Origin: JANSWY01 sp965243755
GTDB lineage: Bacteria > Bacteroidota > Bacteroidia > Cytophagales > Cyclobacteriaceae
Assembly (NCBI GenBank): GCA_965243755.1
Contig: CBDEVW010000003.1
Span: 372,001 to 436,000, forward strand
Length of the DNA: 64,000 nt
Reading direction: 5' to 3'
This document shows, in pieces, positions 1-6,963 of this stretch. The stretch's first letter is position 1; every line of letters begins with the position of its first letter. The notes beneath the pieces are model-generated. The model ran no database searches. It saw only the letters and a list, made by a program, of their open reading frames with translations, and was not told where the DNA came from. Both the position numbers and the translations under genes were made by a program.

Positions 1-104
1 ACCATGATGAGTTTGATGATTCCATGCAACTCAAATTAGAAACAGGTGAATCAATCTTCATTTCAAAACAGGTTTCAGAAAACTTATTAGTTAGACAGAT
101 TTAA
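1..104 (+). CDS. DtxR/MntR-family metal-dependent regulator, 3' end only
   Basis: An open frame enters from the left edge and stops with TAA at 102-104; the last 33 codons are visible. The end reads like the SH3-like/FeoA-type C-terminus of DtxR/MntR metalloregulators, with the segment ISKQVSENLLVRQI. It lies 7 bases upstream of a metal-binding lipoprotein gene on the same strand, the usual place for such a regulator in Bacteroidota metal uptake operons. The family binds DNA when loaded with Mn or Fe. The identification rests on a short tail plus context, so the family is probable and the metal unknown. Confidence 0.6.
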   Translation, partial: HDEFDDSMQLKLETGESIFISKQVSENLLVRQI

Positions 105-111
105 AAAACAC

Positions 112-1020
112 ATGAGATATTTATTCATTTTTTTAGTGCTTTTAGTTTTTGGCTGTGGCAATTCAGGCAACTTGGAAAAGTCCAATAAACTGATAGTGGT
201 CACCACCACTGGAATGATCTATGATGCGGTCATTAATATCGGCAAAGATTCCGTAGAAGCCACAGCCCTGATGGGACCAGGTGTGGACCCTCATTTGTAC
301 AAAGCCACGCAGGGAGATCTGGTAAAATTAAATGAAGCTGATCTCATTCTTTACAACGGATTACACCTTGAAGGTAAGATGGGTGAAGTCTTTGAAAAAC
401 TGAGCAGGATCAAGCAGGTGGTACCGGTTGCCGAAGTGGTCCCTAAGGAAAAACTTCGTAAAGATGCGAGTTTCCAAAATGCCATTGATCCACACATTTG
501 GTTTGATATAACCTTGTGGAAATATGCCGTCAGGGAAGTGAGCAACCAATTGATTAAGAACGATCCTGAGAGTGCTGATTACTACCGAAAAAATACGACC
601 CAATACCTGACAGCTCTGGACAGTCTGCATCTAAAAGTAAAGGAGCAGATAGCCTCTATCCCATCCGACCAAAGGATCCTGATCACCTCGCATGATGCCT
701 TTGGATATTTTGGTGATGCCTATGACATTGAGGTAAGCGCGCTACAGGGAATCTCTACTGTTTCAGACTTTGGATTGAAAGACGTCACCAACCTGATTGA
801 TATCATCACAAAGCGAAATGTGAAAGCCGTGTTTGTAGAAACGTCCGTATCGGAGCAAGCTATAAAAGCAGTAGTAGACGGAGCGAAAGAGAAAGGGCAG
901 GATGTCAAGATAGGAGGAAGTTTATATTCTGATGCTATGGGGAATTTTGGTACACCGGAAGGAACTTACATCGGAATGATGGATAGTAATGTGAAGACGA
1001 TTGTGGAAGCTTTGAAGTGA
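112..1020 (+). CDS. TroA/ZnuA-like metal ABC transporter substrate-binding lipoprotein
   Basis: Cluster A-I periplasmic metal-binding protein of 302 aa, delivering Mn, Zn or Fe to an inner-membrane ABC transporter. The N-terminus is a lipoprotein signal with lipobox LVFGC (Cys15). Ligand residues in the expected places are His61 (VDPHLY), His128 (DPHIWFD), His194 (TSHDAF) and Asp274 (YSDAMG), the three-His-one-Asp set of TroA. The His-rich loop typical of ZnuA is absent, which leans towards Mn or mixed metals. It follows a DtxR-type gene closely. The downstream ATPase and permeases complete the transporter, but a four-helix-bundle gene now separates it from them. The family is certain; the metal is an inference. 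Confidence 0.93.
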   Translation: MRYLFIFLVLLVFGCGNSGNLEKSNKLIVVTTTGMIYDAVINIGKDSVEATALMGPGVDPHLYKATQGDLVKLNEADLILYNGLHLEGKMGEVFEKLSRIKQVVPVAEVVPKEKLRKDASFQNAIDPHIWFDITLWKYAVREVSNQLIKNDPESADYYRKNTTQYLTALDSLHLKVKEQIASIPSDQRILITSHDAFGYFGDAYDIEVSALQGISTVSDFGLKDVTNLIDIITKRNVKAVFVETSVSEQAIKAVVDGAKEKGQDVKIGGSLYSDAMGNFGTPEGTYIGMMDSNVKTIVEALK

Positions 1021-1028
1021 TGTTTTGG

Positions 1029-1080
1029 GGCTGTTAGCTTTTTAGCTTTTGGCTGTTGGCTTTTTGGCTGTTGGTCTTTG
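1029..1080. repeat. Left flanking repeat of GGCTTTTTGGC type
   Basis: This low-complexity stretch of repeated GGCT, TTTTT and TGTTGG units starts 8 bases after the troA-like stop codon. TTGGCTTTTTGGC at 1056-1068 is the exact reverse complement of 1475-1487 on the far side of the next gene, so the two stretches form an imperfect inverted repeat around it. It does not look coding. Confidence 0.75.
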
Positions 1081-1107
1081 GTTTTTGTGATTGATTTAAA
1101 CTGGAGT

Positions 1108-1464
1108 ATGAGAGATTTTAGGAAATTGGAAATTTGGAAGGATAGTCACAAGATGGCTTTGAGGGTTTACCAAATAACGAGACAGTATCCATCTGATGAG
1201 AAATTTGGGTTGATCTCTCAGATGAGAAATAGTGCTGCGGCTGTCCCTACCAACATTTCTGAGGGATGTGGCAGATCCACCGAAAAAGAACTGGCGAGGT
1301 TCTGCGATATAGCCATGGGATCTGCATCTGAATTAGAATATCAATTCATTCTAAGTAATGACCTGGGTTATATCAATGAAGAAACCTTTAATGACATAGA
1401 AACTGAATTGGTTACACTTAAAAAACGACTCAACAAGTTCATTAGCAGACTAAGAAACAGCTAA
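1108..1464 (+). CDS. Four-helix-bundle protein (23S rRNA intervening-sequence protein family)
   Basis: 118 aa from ATG 1108, preceded by TGGAG; an in-frame TTG at 1078 lies inside the flanking repeat and is unlikely to be used. The family signature is clear: RDFRKLEIWK at the N-terminus, then QMRNSAAAVPTNISEG, GCGRSTEKE and GSASELEYQ, four predicted amphipathic helices. Members were first seen in 23S rRNA intervening sequences; the Avd accessory protein of diversity-generating retroelements shares the fold. Their cellular role is largely unknown. Here there is no rRNA or reverse transcriptase nearby: the gene sits between the binding protein and ATPase of a metal transporter, bracketed by inverted repeats, and its stop codon lies inside the right repeat. 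This suggests an inserted cassette. Confidence 0.85.
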   Translation: MRDFRKLEIWKDSHKMALRVYQITRQYPSDEKFGLISQMRNSAAAVPTNISEGCGRSTEKELARFCDIAMGSASELEYQFILSNDLGYINEETFNDIETELVTLKKRLNKFISRLRNS

Positions 1465-1490
1465 AAAGCCAAAGGCCAAAAAGCCAAATA
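1456..1490. repeat. Right flanking repeat, inverse of the left copy
   Basis: This stretch is rich in GCCAAAAAGCC and begins inside the last codons of the four-helix-bundle gene, ending 8 bases before the ABC ATPase start. GCCAAAAAGCCAA at 1475-1487 pairs perfectly with 1056-1068. Confidence 0.75.
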
Positions 1491-1498
1491 AAAAAACA

Positions 1499-2287
1499 AT
1501 GATACAACAAGTAGAAGATCCGGTACTGGAAATACATGATTTATCGGTGAGTTACGATCGTAAGCCGGTATTGTGGGGAGTGGACCTGAGTATTCCCAAA
1601 GGTGCCCTGGTAGGTGTGGTGGGCCCCAATGGTGCAGGAAAGTCTACATTGATTAAATCAATCATGGGGCTGATCCCGGTTAATGGTGGGTACGTCAAGC
1701 TCTTTGACCAGGACCTGGACGAGGTGAGAGAGATGGTGAGTTATGTTCCGCAGCGTGAGTCGGTGGACTGGGACTTTCCCGCCTCTGTGATGGATGTGGT
1801 ATTGATGGGTAGATACAATAAGCTGGGACTTTTCAGCAGACCAAGAAAAGCAGATCGCGATGCTGCCCGATACGCCCTGGAACAGGTGGGCATGCAGGAT
1901 TTTGCGAAAAGACAGATTTCTCAGTTGTCCGGTGGTCAGCAACAACGAGTGTTCCTTGCAAGAGCATTGGCTCAGCAGGCAGAGATATATTTTATGGATG
2001 AGCCATTTGCCGGAGTGGATGCGGCTACTGAGAAAGCCATTATCAACATCCTCAAAGACATGTCGGCAGCAGGAAAAACGGTAATAGTGGTGCATCATGA
2101 CCTGCAGTCGGTAGCGAAATACTTTGACTGGCTGATCATGCTCAACCTAAGGCTGGTAGCTTCGGGCCCTACTGACAAGGTGTTTAACCAGAAACTGTTG
2201 GAAGAGGCTTATGGTGGAAAATTGACCTTACTGACCGAGGTTGGACAGCTAATCAAACAGGAGAAATTCCCGGGAATAGAAAAATAG
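1499..2287 (+). CDS. Metal ABC transporter ATP-binding protein
   Basis: 262-aa ATPase of the metal transporter, acting on the cytoplasmic face with the two permeases downstream. Walker A GPNGAGKST is at residues 42-50, the signature LSGGQQQR is in the middle of the protein, Walker B IYFMDEP follows, and the switch His lies in VVHHDL. Length and motifs match TroB/ZnuC/MntB-type ATPases. The stop is 3 bases from the next ATG, so translation is probably coupled. The start codon lies directly after the right inverted repeat, so a cassette insertion would have landed just upstream of this gene. Confidence 0.95.
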   Translation: MIQQVEDPVLEIHDLSVSYDRKPVLWGVDLSIPKGALVGVVGPNGAGKSTLIKSIMGLIPVNGGYVKLFDQDLDEVREMVSYVPQRESVDWDFPASVMDVVLMGRYNKLGLFSRPRKADRDAARYALEQVGMQDFAKRQISQLSGGQQQRVFLARALAQQAEIYFMDEPFAGVDAATEKAIINILKDMSAAGKTVIVVHHDLQSVAKYFDWLIMLNLRLVASGPTDKVFNQKLLEEAYGGKLTLLTEVGQLIKQEKFPGIEK

Positions 2288-2290
2288 GTC

Positions 2291-3580
2291 ATGGAAACAT
2301 TCTACGAGTTTTTCACATTTCAATACCCCAACATCAAGTACGTGCTGCTTGGATCTATTTTACTGGCGGTCAGTTCTGCTATTGTCGGGTGCTTTACCTT
2401 TCTGAAGAAAAAGGCCCTGGTTGGTGATGTGGTGGCTCATGCAGTTTTACCTGGCATATGCCTTTCATTCCTGTTCAGCGGCAACAAAAATCCCTTTTAT
2501 CTTATAATTGGCGCCTTTATCACGGGATGGATCAGCATTGTAGTAATAGATGGTATCGTGAGAAAATCCAAGCTTAAAGAAGACACTGCCACAGGACTAT
2601 CGCTATCGGTTTTTTTTGGCATTGGCATATTGTTACTGACTTACATTCAGAAATCAGGAAACGCTGCACAAAGTGGCCTGGAATCCTTTTTGTTTGGAAA
2701 GGCAGCCGCATTAGTTGGTGAGGACCTTTATTTGTTTGCTTCGGTATCCGTTGCTTTGTTGATCGCAGTATTTCTTTTATTCAAGGAATTTACCCTCATT
2801 AGTTTTGATCAAAATTTCGGAGCGGCCATAGGGTTTCCGGTGAAACGACTCAACCTGGTATTAACTACCCTTACCGTACTGGCAGTGGTCATAGGCATTC
2901 AGGCAGTAGGTGTTGTGCTGATGGCAGCTATGTTGATCACACCGGCGGCAGCAGCCCGGTTCTGGACTGATGACCTTAAAAAGATGATCATTCTGGCAGC
3001 ATGCTTCGGCGCTGTTTCAGGTACCGCTGGTGCCTATATATCTTTTGTTGCTCCTTCCATGCCTACGGGCCCATGGATTGTGATGGTCATTTCAATTATC
3101 GCCCTGTTTTCATTTTTCTTTGCTCCCAAAAAAGGAATCTTATACAAGGCCATCAAAAGAAAAAGGATCCGGAGCATGATCTTGCAGGAAAACATCCTGA
3201 AAATGTTTTTCCAGTTAGGAGAAGAATCGGAAGAATTTGGGACAGAAAGAACCATTGAAGAATTGCAGGAGAAAAGGGCCTTTAAAACAGAAGAAATGGT
3301 TTCTGGTTTGCGGAAACTTCAATTACAGGGGTACCTGACCAACAAAGGAGGTAAATGGACGATCACGGAAGAAGGAAAAAACCGGGGCAGACGAATAGTA
3401 AAATTACACCGGCTTTGGGAGCTTTACCTTACCACTTATTTGAGAATTGCTCCTGATCATGTTCATGAGGACGCAGAAAAAATAGAACACATCATAACTC
3501 CCGAGCTGGAGGCACGACTAGAAAAACTATTAGATTATCCGGAACTGGATCCACATCAAAGCAAAATCCCTTATCAATAA
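2291..3580 (+). CDS. Metal ABC permease fused to a C-terminal DtxR-like regulator domain
   Basis: 429 aa, about 140 longer than an ordinary permease. Residues 1 to about 285 are a multi-pass ABC-3 permease with the typical GDVVAHAVLPGI segment. From about residue 295 there is a soluble winged-helix region (EEMVSGLRKLQLQGYLTNKG, TITEEGKNRGRRI) followed by a DtxR dimerisation/metal-binding-like region with HVHEDAEKIEHIIT and DPHQSKIP. The same architecture is known as Chlamydia YtgCR, where the repressor part is released by cleavage. No internal start or cleavage site is obvious here, so whether the tail acts as a sensor, repressor or transporter gate is unknown. It overlaps the next gene by one base. 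Confidence 0.9.
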   Translation: METFYEFFTFQYPNIKYVLLGSILLAVSSAIVGCFTFLKKKALVGDVVAHAVLPGICLSFLFSGNKNPFYLIIGAFITGWISIVVIDGIVRKSKLKEDTATGLSLSVFFGIGILLLTYIQKSGNAAQSGLESFLFGKAAALVGEDLYLFASVSVALLIAVFLLFKEFTLISFDQNFGAAIGFPVKRLNLVLTTLTVLAVVIGIQAVGVVLMAAMLITPAAAARFWTDDLKKMIILAACFGAVSGTAGAYISFVAPSMPTGPWIVMVISIIALFSFFFAPKKGILYKAIKRKRIRSMILQENILKMFFQLGEESEEFGTERTIEELQEKRAFKTEEMVSGLRKLQLQGYLTNKGGKWTITEEGKNRGRRIVKLHRLWELYLTTYLRIAPDHVHEDAEKIEHIITPELEARLEKLLDYPELDPHQSKIPYQ

Positions 3581-4458
3581 TGAATGATCTGATTATCATA
3601 GCTACCGGATCTTTGGTCGCCATTTCGTGCGGACTGCTTGGATGTTACCTCATTCTCAGGAAAATGGCAATGGTTGGTGATGCCATCTCACATGCCGTCT
3701 TACCAGGAATTGTCATTGCTTTTTACATTTCCGGCCACAGAGATTCCATCGTCATGTTGATTGGTGCCGGGTTGATTGGTATTCTCACTACTTTTCTGAT
3801 TGAGTTTTTTCACAGAAAAGGCAAACTTCAGTCAGATGCCTCCATTGGAGTGACTTTCACGTGGTTGTTTGCACTGGGTGTTATACTCATCTCCTACTAT
3901 GGTCGAAATGTTGACATAGACCAGGACTGTGTGCTGCATGGCGAAATTGCCTATGTCCCAATAGATCTCTGGATTACTGAAAGTGGTACCATTTTAGGGC
4001 CAAGGGTATTGTATGTAATGTCCTTTGTCACACTCGCCATTATTGGGTTTGTGCTTATTGGATACCGTGGTTTGTTTTATACGACTTTTGATCCCTCCTA
4101 TGCCGCAGCAATTGGTATATCTACAGCTTTGTGGCACTATTTGCTAATGGGGTTTGTCAGTCTGGCCACAGTAGCTTCTTTTGAGTCTGTTGGGGCCATC
4201 CTGGTGGTAGCCTTTCTTATTGTACCCCCTGCGACTGCCTATTTATTGACTACCGAGCTCAAAAAGATGTTGTTGCTGACCATGTTGTTTGGGATCACAG
4301 CAGCTATTGGCGGGTATTACCTGTCCAAAGAACTGGATGGCAGTATCGCCGGGGCTATGGCCACTGTGGCCGGTCTACAGTTTGCGATAGTTTTTATAGT
4401 CCACCTGGTTTATGGTAAGAAACCAAAAATTACCTCCCCTCCGATTGCCTCCCGGTGA
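3580..4458 (+). CDS. Metal ABC transporter permease, second subunit
   Basis: 292-aa ABC-3 family permease with about eight hydrophobic segments and GDAISHAVLPGIVIAF near the N-terminus, matching TroD/MntD/ZnuB. It lacks the extra regulator domain of its partner, so the transporter would be a heterodimer of a fused and an unfused permease. Its start overlaps the preceding stop (TAATG). The operon ends here: an 80-base gap with a separate promoter-like element precedes mnmE. No strong terminator hairpin was seen after the stop. Confidence 0.93.
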   Translation: MNDLIIIATGSLVAISCGLLGCYLILRKMAMVGDAISHAVLPGIVIAFYISGHRDSIVMLIGAGLIGILTTFLIEFFHRKGKLQSDASIGVTFTWLFALGVILISYYGRNVDIDQDCVLHGEIAYVPIDLWITESGTILGPRVLYVMSFVTLAIIGFVLIGYRGLFYTTFDPSYAAAIGISTALWHYLLMGFVSLATVASFESVGAILVVAFLIVPPATAYLLTTELKKMLLLTMLFGITAAIGGYYLSKELDGSIAGAMATVAGLQFAIVFIVHLVYGKKPKITSPPIASR

Positions 4459-4511
4459 AACACTGGACAATAGAAATAATTCCATGATCGTAATCATTTG
4501 CAAAATGCCAT

Positions 4512-4519
4512 TAGTTTTG
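4512..4519 (+). promoter_or_regulatory. Putative Bacteroidota -7 element for mnmE
   Basis: TAGTTTTG matches the TAnnTTTG -7 consensus of Bacteroidota and lies 18 bases before the mnmE ATG. A TTG at 4498-4500 is too close to be a normal -33 element, so the promoter call is tentative. Confidence 0.4.
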
Positions 4520-4537
4520 CAGTCTGAATGATCAAAT

Positions 4538-5911
4538 ATGAGCTATACTGATTTCAATGACACCATTATTGCATTAGCGACCCCTCCGGGTGTTGGGGCC
4601 ATAGGTGTGATCAGATTGTCCGGAAAGGAAGCGATTAGCAAAGTCAACGAAGTTTTCAAAGGCAAGGACCTCACCAAACAAGACAGCCACACCATTCACT
4701 TTGGTACCATTCGGGATGGCGATACCATCATTGATGAAGTACTTGTATCGCTGTTCATTGCTCCTAAATCATTCACCAGAGAAGATGTGATTGAAATCAG
4801 CTGCCATGGATCCAACTATATCATTCAGCAGATCATCAAGATATTCATGAAAAATGGTGTGCGGCTGGCCAAGCCGGGTGAGTTCACGCAACGAGCTTTC
4901 CTGAACGGGCAGTTTGACCTTGCCCAGGCAGAAGCTGTAGCAGACCTGATCGCCTCTGACTCAGAAGCCTCGCATCAGGCTGCATTGAATCAGATGAGAG
5001 GTGGATTCTCGGGCAGGATCAAGGAACTCAGGGAGCAACTGATCCACTTTGCCTCTATGATCGAACTGGAACTGGATTTTGGTGAAGAAGATGTAGAGTT
5101 TGCCAGCAGGGATGACCTGAAAAAACTGGTCCTGGAACTTAATCAGGTCATCGTACAGCTGATTGACAGTTTTGAGGTAGGAAATGTGATTAAGAATGGC
5201 ATTCCTACCGTAATAGCGGGCAAGCCCAATGCCGGTAAGTCTACCCTGCTCAATGCGCTGCTCAACGAAGAAAAAGCAATCGTTTCAGACATACCAGGAA
5301 CCACCAGGGATTTCATAGAGGACCATATGGTGATTGATGGTTTCTCCTTCCGGTTCATCGACACGGCTGGAATTAGGGAATCGGGAGACAAAATTGAGAC
5401 CATGGGTGTAGAACGTACCATGGCCAAAATGAAAGATGCGTCACTGATATTGTATGTATTCGATCTGGCTACAGACAGCACCACGGAAATCTTCCAGGAG
5501 ATCAACAAACTTGAAAATGGAGGCAGACCATTCATTGTGGTAGGTAACAAATCAGATATTGCTCCACAAGCAACGATCGAACAAGTTGCCAAAGACCCAA
5601 GAGCAGTGATCATTTCAGCCAACCAAAAGGAAAACCTGGAAAACCTGAAGAAAAAGATCATCGAGGTGGTCAATCTCAAGAGTTTTAAGACTGGCAATAC
5701 AGTAGTAACTAACGCACGACACTACCAGGCGCTTTACGAAACCAATAAGTCACTGGAAGATGTACTCAATGGCATTGACGGCATGGTCACCAACGACTTC
5801 CTTGCCATGGACATCCGCCAGGCCCTCCATCATCTTGGTGAAATCACCGGAGAGATCACTACTGACGATTTGCTGGCGAATATTTTTAGTAAATTTTGTA
5901 TCGGGAAGTGA
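4538..5911 (+). CDS. mnmE: tRNA uridine-5-carboxymethylaminomethyl modification GTPase MnmE
   Basis: 457-aa GTPase that, with MnmG, modifies U34 of several tRNAs in the cytoplasm. An N-terminal folate-binding domain begins DTIIALATPPGVGAIGVIRL, the G domain has G1 GKPNAGKS at residues 228-235, the potassium-loop/switch region GTTRDF, G3 DTAG, G4 NKSD, and the protein ends with the invariant CIGK containing the catalytic Cys. Length and all motifs are normal. It stands alone, convergent with the next gene. Confidence 0.98.
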   Translation: MSYTDFNDTIIALATPPGVGAIGVIRLSGKEAISKVNEVFKGKDLTKQDSHTIHFGTIRDGDTIIDEVLVSLFIAPKSFTREDVIEISCHGSNYIIQQIIKIFMKNGVRLAKPGEFTQRAFLNGQFDLAQAEAVADLIASDSEASHQAALNQMRGGFSGRIKELREQLIHFASMIELELDFGEEDVEFASRDDLKKLVLELNQVIVQLIDSFEVGNVIKNGIPTVIAGKPNAGKSTLLNALLNEEKAIVSDIPGTTRDFIEDHMVIDGFSFRFIDTAGIRESGDKIETMGVERTMAKMKDASLILYVFDLATDSTTEIFQEINKLENGGRPFIVVGNKSDIAPQATIEQVAKDPRAVIISANQKENLENLKKKIIEVVNLKSFKTGNTVVTNARHYQALYETNKSLEDVLNGIDGMVTNDFLAMDIRQALHHLGEITGEITTDDLLANIFSKFCIGK

Positions 5912-5968
5912 TTAAATACCATTATTTACATCTTCCGGAACATATGAATCCCGACAATAAATTACCGA

Positions 5969-6517
5969 CTATTGCCTGATCGGTTTATTGTCCCTGCTAC
6001 TGAATTTCCATTCTTCCTCATAGATGGAGGTGTAAGTAAGTTCAATACTCCAGGGAACCTGGTTTTGTGCGGAATCTATTCCAAGGTATTTAATGAGGTT
6101 TGGCAGGTCCTGCGCATTGGTTTCAAAGGCATACAAAGTGACGCTTTCACCAGGCATCAATGTTAACTCTACCGGAATCTGATTGAGTAGTCTGATTCGC
6201 CCAAATTTCTCCAGGTCTGGATATTTTTCGCTGAATAATTGATTAAAGTCGATAGGATATCGATCTCCTTCAAAAGCAATCTTGCCACCAGTAACAATGG
6301 CAGGTCCCAGGCCCTTGTTGGTAATGATTTCAGAATAGGTTACAATCGAATCATTGATTACCTGGCGGTTGTTGTAGGATAACCTTAGTCTAACGGACAA
6401 CCTGCTTTGTTTATTGATGATGTTAGTCTGGTAGATAAATATGGCTAATGTCAGGGAACTAATCAGCACAGCGGTTAAACCAATCAGTCGATCTGTAGAG
6501 GGGAATTTAATTTTCAA
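5969..6517 (-). CDS. Hypothetical single-pass membrane protein
   Basis: 182 aa with no recognised family. One transmembrane helix (residues about 12-35, LTAVLISSLTLAIFIYQTNI) is followed by a soluble domain of about 145 residues with beta-strand-like segments such as IVTGGKIAFEG and LMPGESVTLYAF, suggesting a small beta-sandwich outside the membrane helix. The gene ends 57 bases from the convergent mnmE stop. Function unknown. Confidence 0.75.
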   Translation of the reverse strand: MKIKFPSTDRLIGLTAVLISSLTLAIFIYQTNIINKQSRLSVRLRLSYNNRQVINDSIVTYSEIITNKGLGPAIVTGGKIAFEGDRYPIDFNQLFSEKYPDLEKFGRIRLLNQIPVELTLMPGESVTLYAFETNAQDLPNLIKYLGIDSAQNQVPWSIELTYTSIYEEEWKFSSRDNKPIRQ

Positions 6518-6963
6518 AGTATACCGTATTAGAGATTTTGATTTTTGAATGGCGAATATAGCTAATGACTTCTAAAGGCTTAGGCGATGGCGCATCTTCA
6601 TCCCCCTTAATCCCCCTTCGAAGGGGGAAATCATGGCTTTATGTTAGAAATAATAATTACTCTTTCTTCACCCCTCTTAATCCCCCTGCTACGGCGGGAC
6701 ATTTTCAAAGGGGGAATTCTCAGTTTTATGTTTACATCTCTCAAATTGATGGTTATGGATACAGATAAAGACTTTACCTCACCTGTCTGTGGCATACAAA
6801 CCGGAACCTCAGTACTCACGTTTCACCCACCAACCATGACAACTCCATGCTTTCTTTTACATTTGATGACATCTCCTGTGTGGGTATCCCGTTGTAACCA
6901 TCATATTCCTGCAGTCTGGCGCACAAATCAGGAAAATATTTTTTCAACTACAAACACTACGAA
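6518..6963. other. Intergenic region between divergent genes with hairpin repeats
   Basis: This 446-base stretch separates the minus-strand membrane protein from the plus-strand outer-membrane receptor. It contains two hairpin repeat units (6597-6735) and about 230 bases with no convincing gene before the receptor ATG. A 128-codon open frame that crosses it has a composition unlike its neighbours and overlaps the receptor's signal peptide, so it is not called as a gene. Confidence 0.6.
6597..6735. repeat. Two tandem copies of a C/G-rich hairpin repeat
   Basis: Unit one (about 6597-6650) contains TCCCCCTTAATCCCCC and the perfect palindrome CCCCCTTCGAAGGGGG (6611-6626). Unit two (about 6667-6735) has the same outline, CTTAATCCCCCT then AAGGGGGAA, with about 20 extra bases (GCTACGGCGGGACATT) in the loop. 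Both are followed by a TTTATGTT-like tail. The unit period is about 70 bases. It resembles dispersed intergenic hairpin elements; no transposase is linked to it. Confidence 0.7.

Noticed and set aside
1078..1107. TTG 1078 as the start of the four-helix-bundle gene
   Set aside because: The codons before ATG 1108 come from the flanking repeat, and family members begin close to the RDFRKLEIWK segment.
1108..1464. Diversity-generating retroelement around the four-helix-bundle gene
   Set aside because: No reverse transcriptase, template repeat or variable target gene is nearby.
5143..5697. A 184-codon open frame antisense to mnmE
   Set aside because: It lies wholly within a strongly conserved gene and shows no family resemblance.
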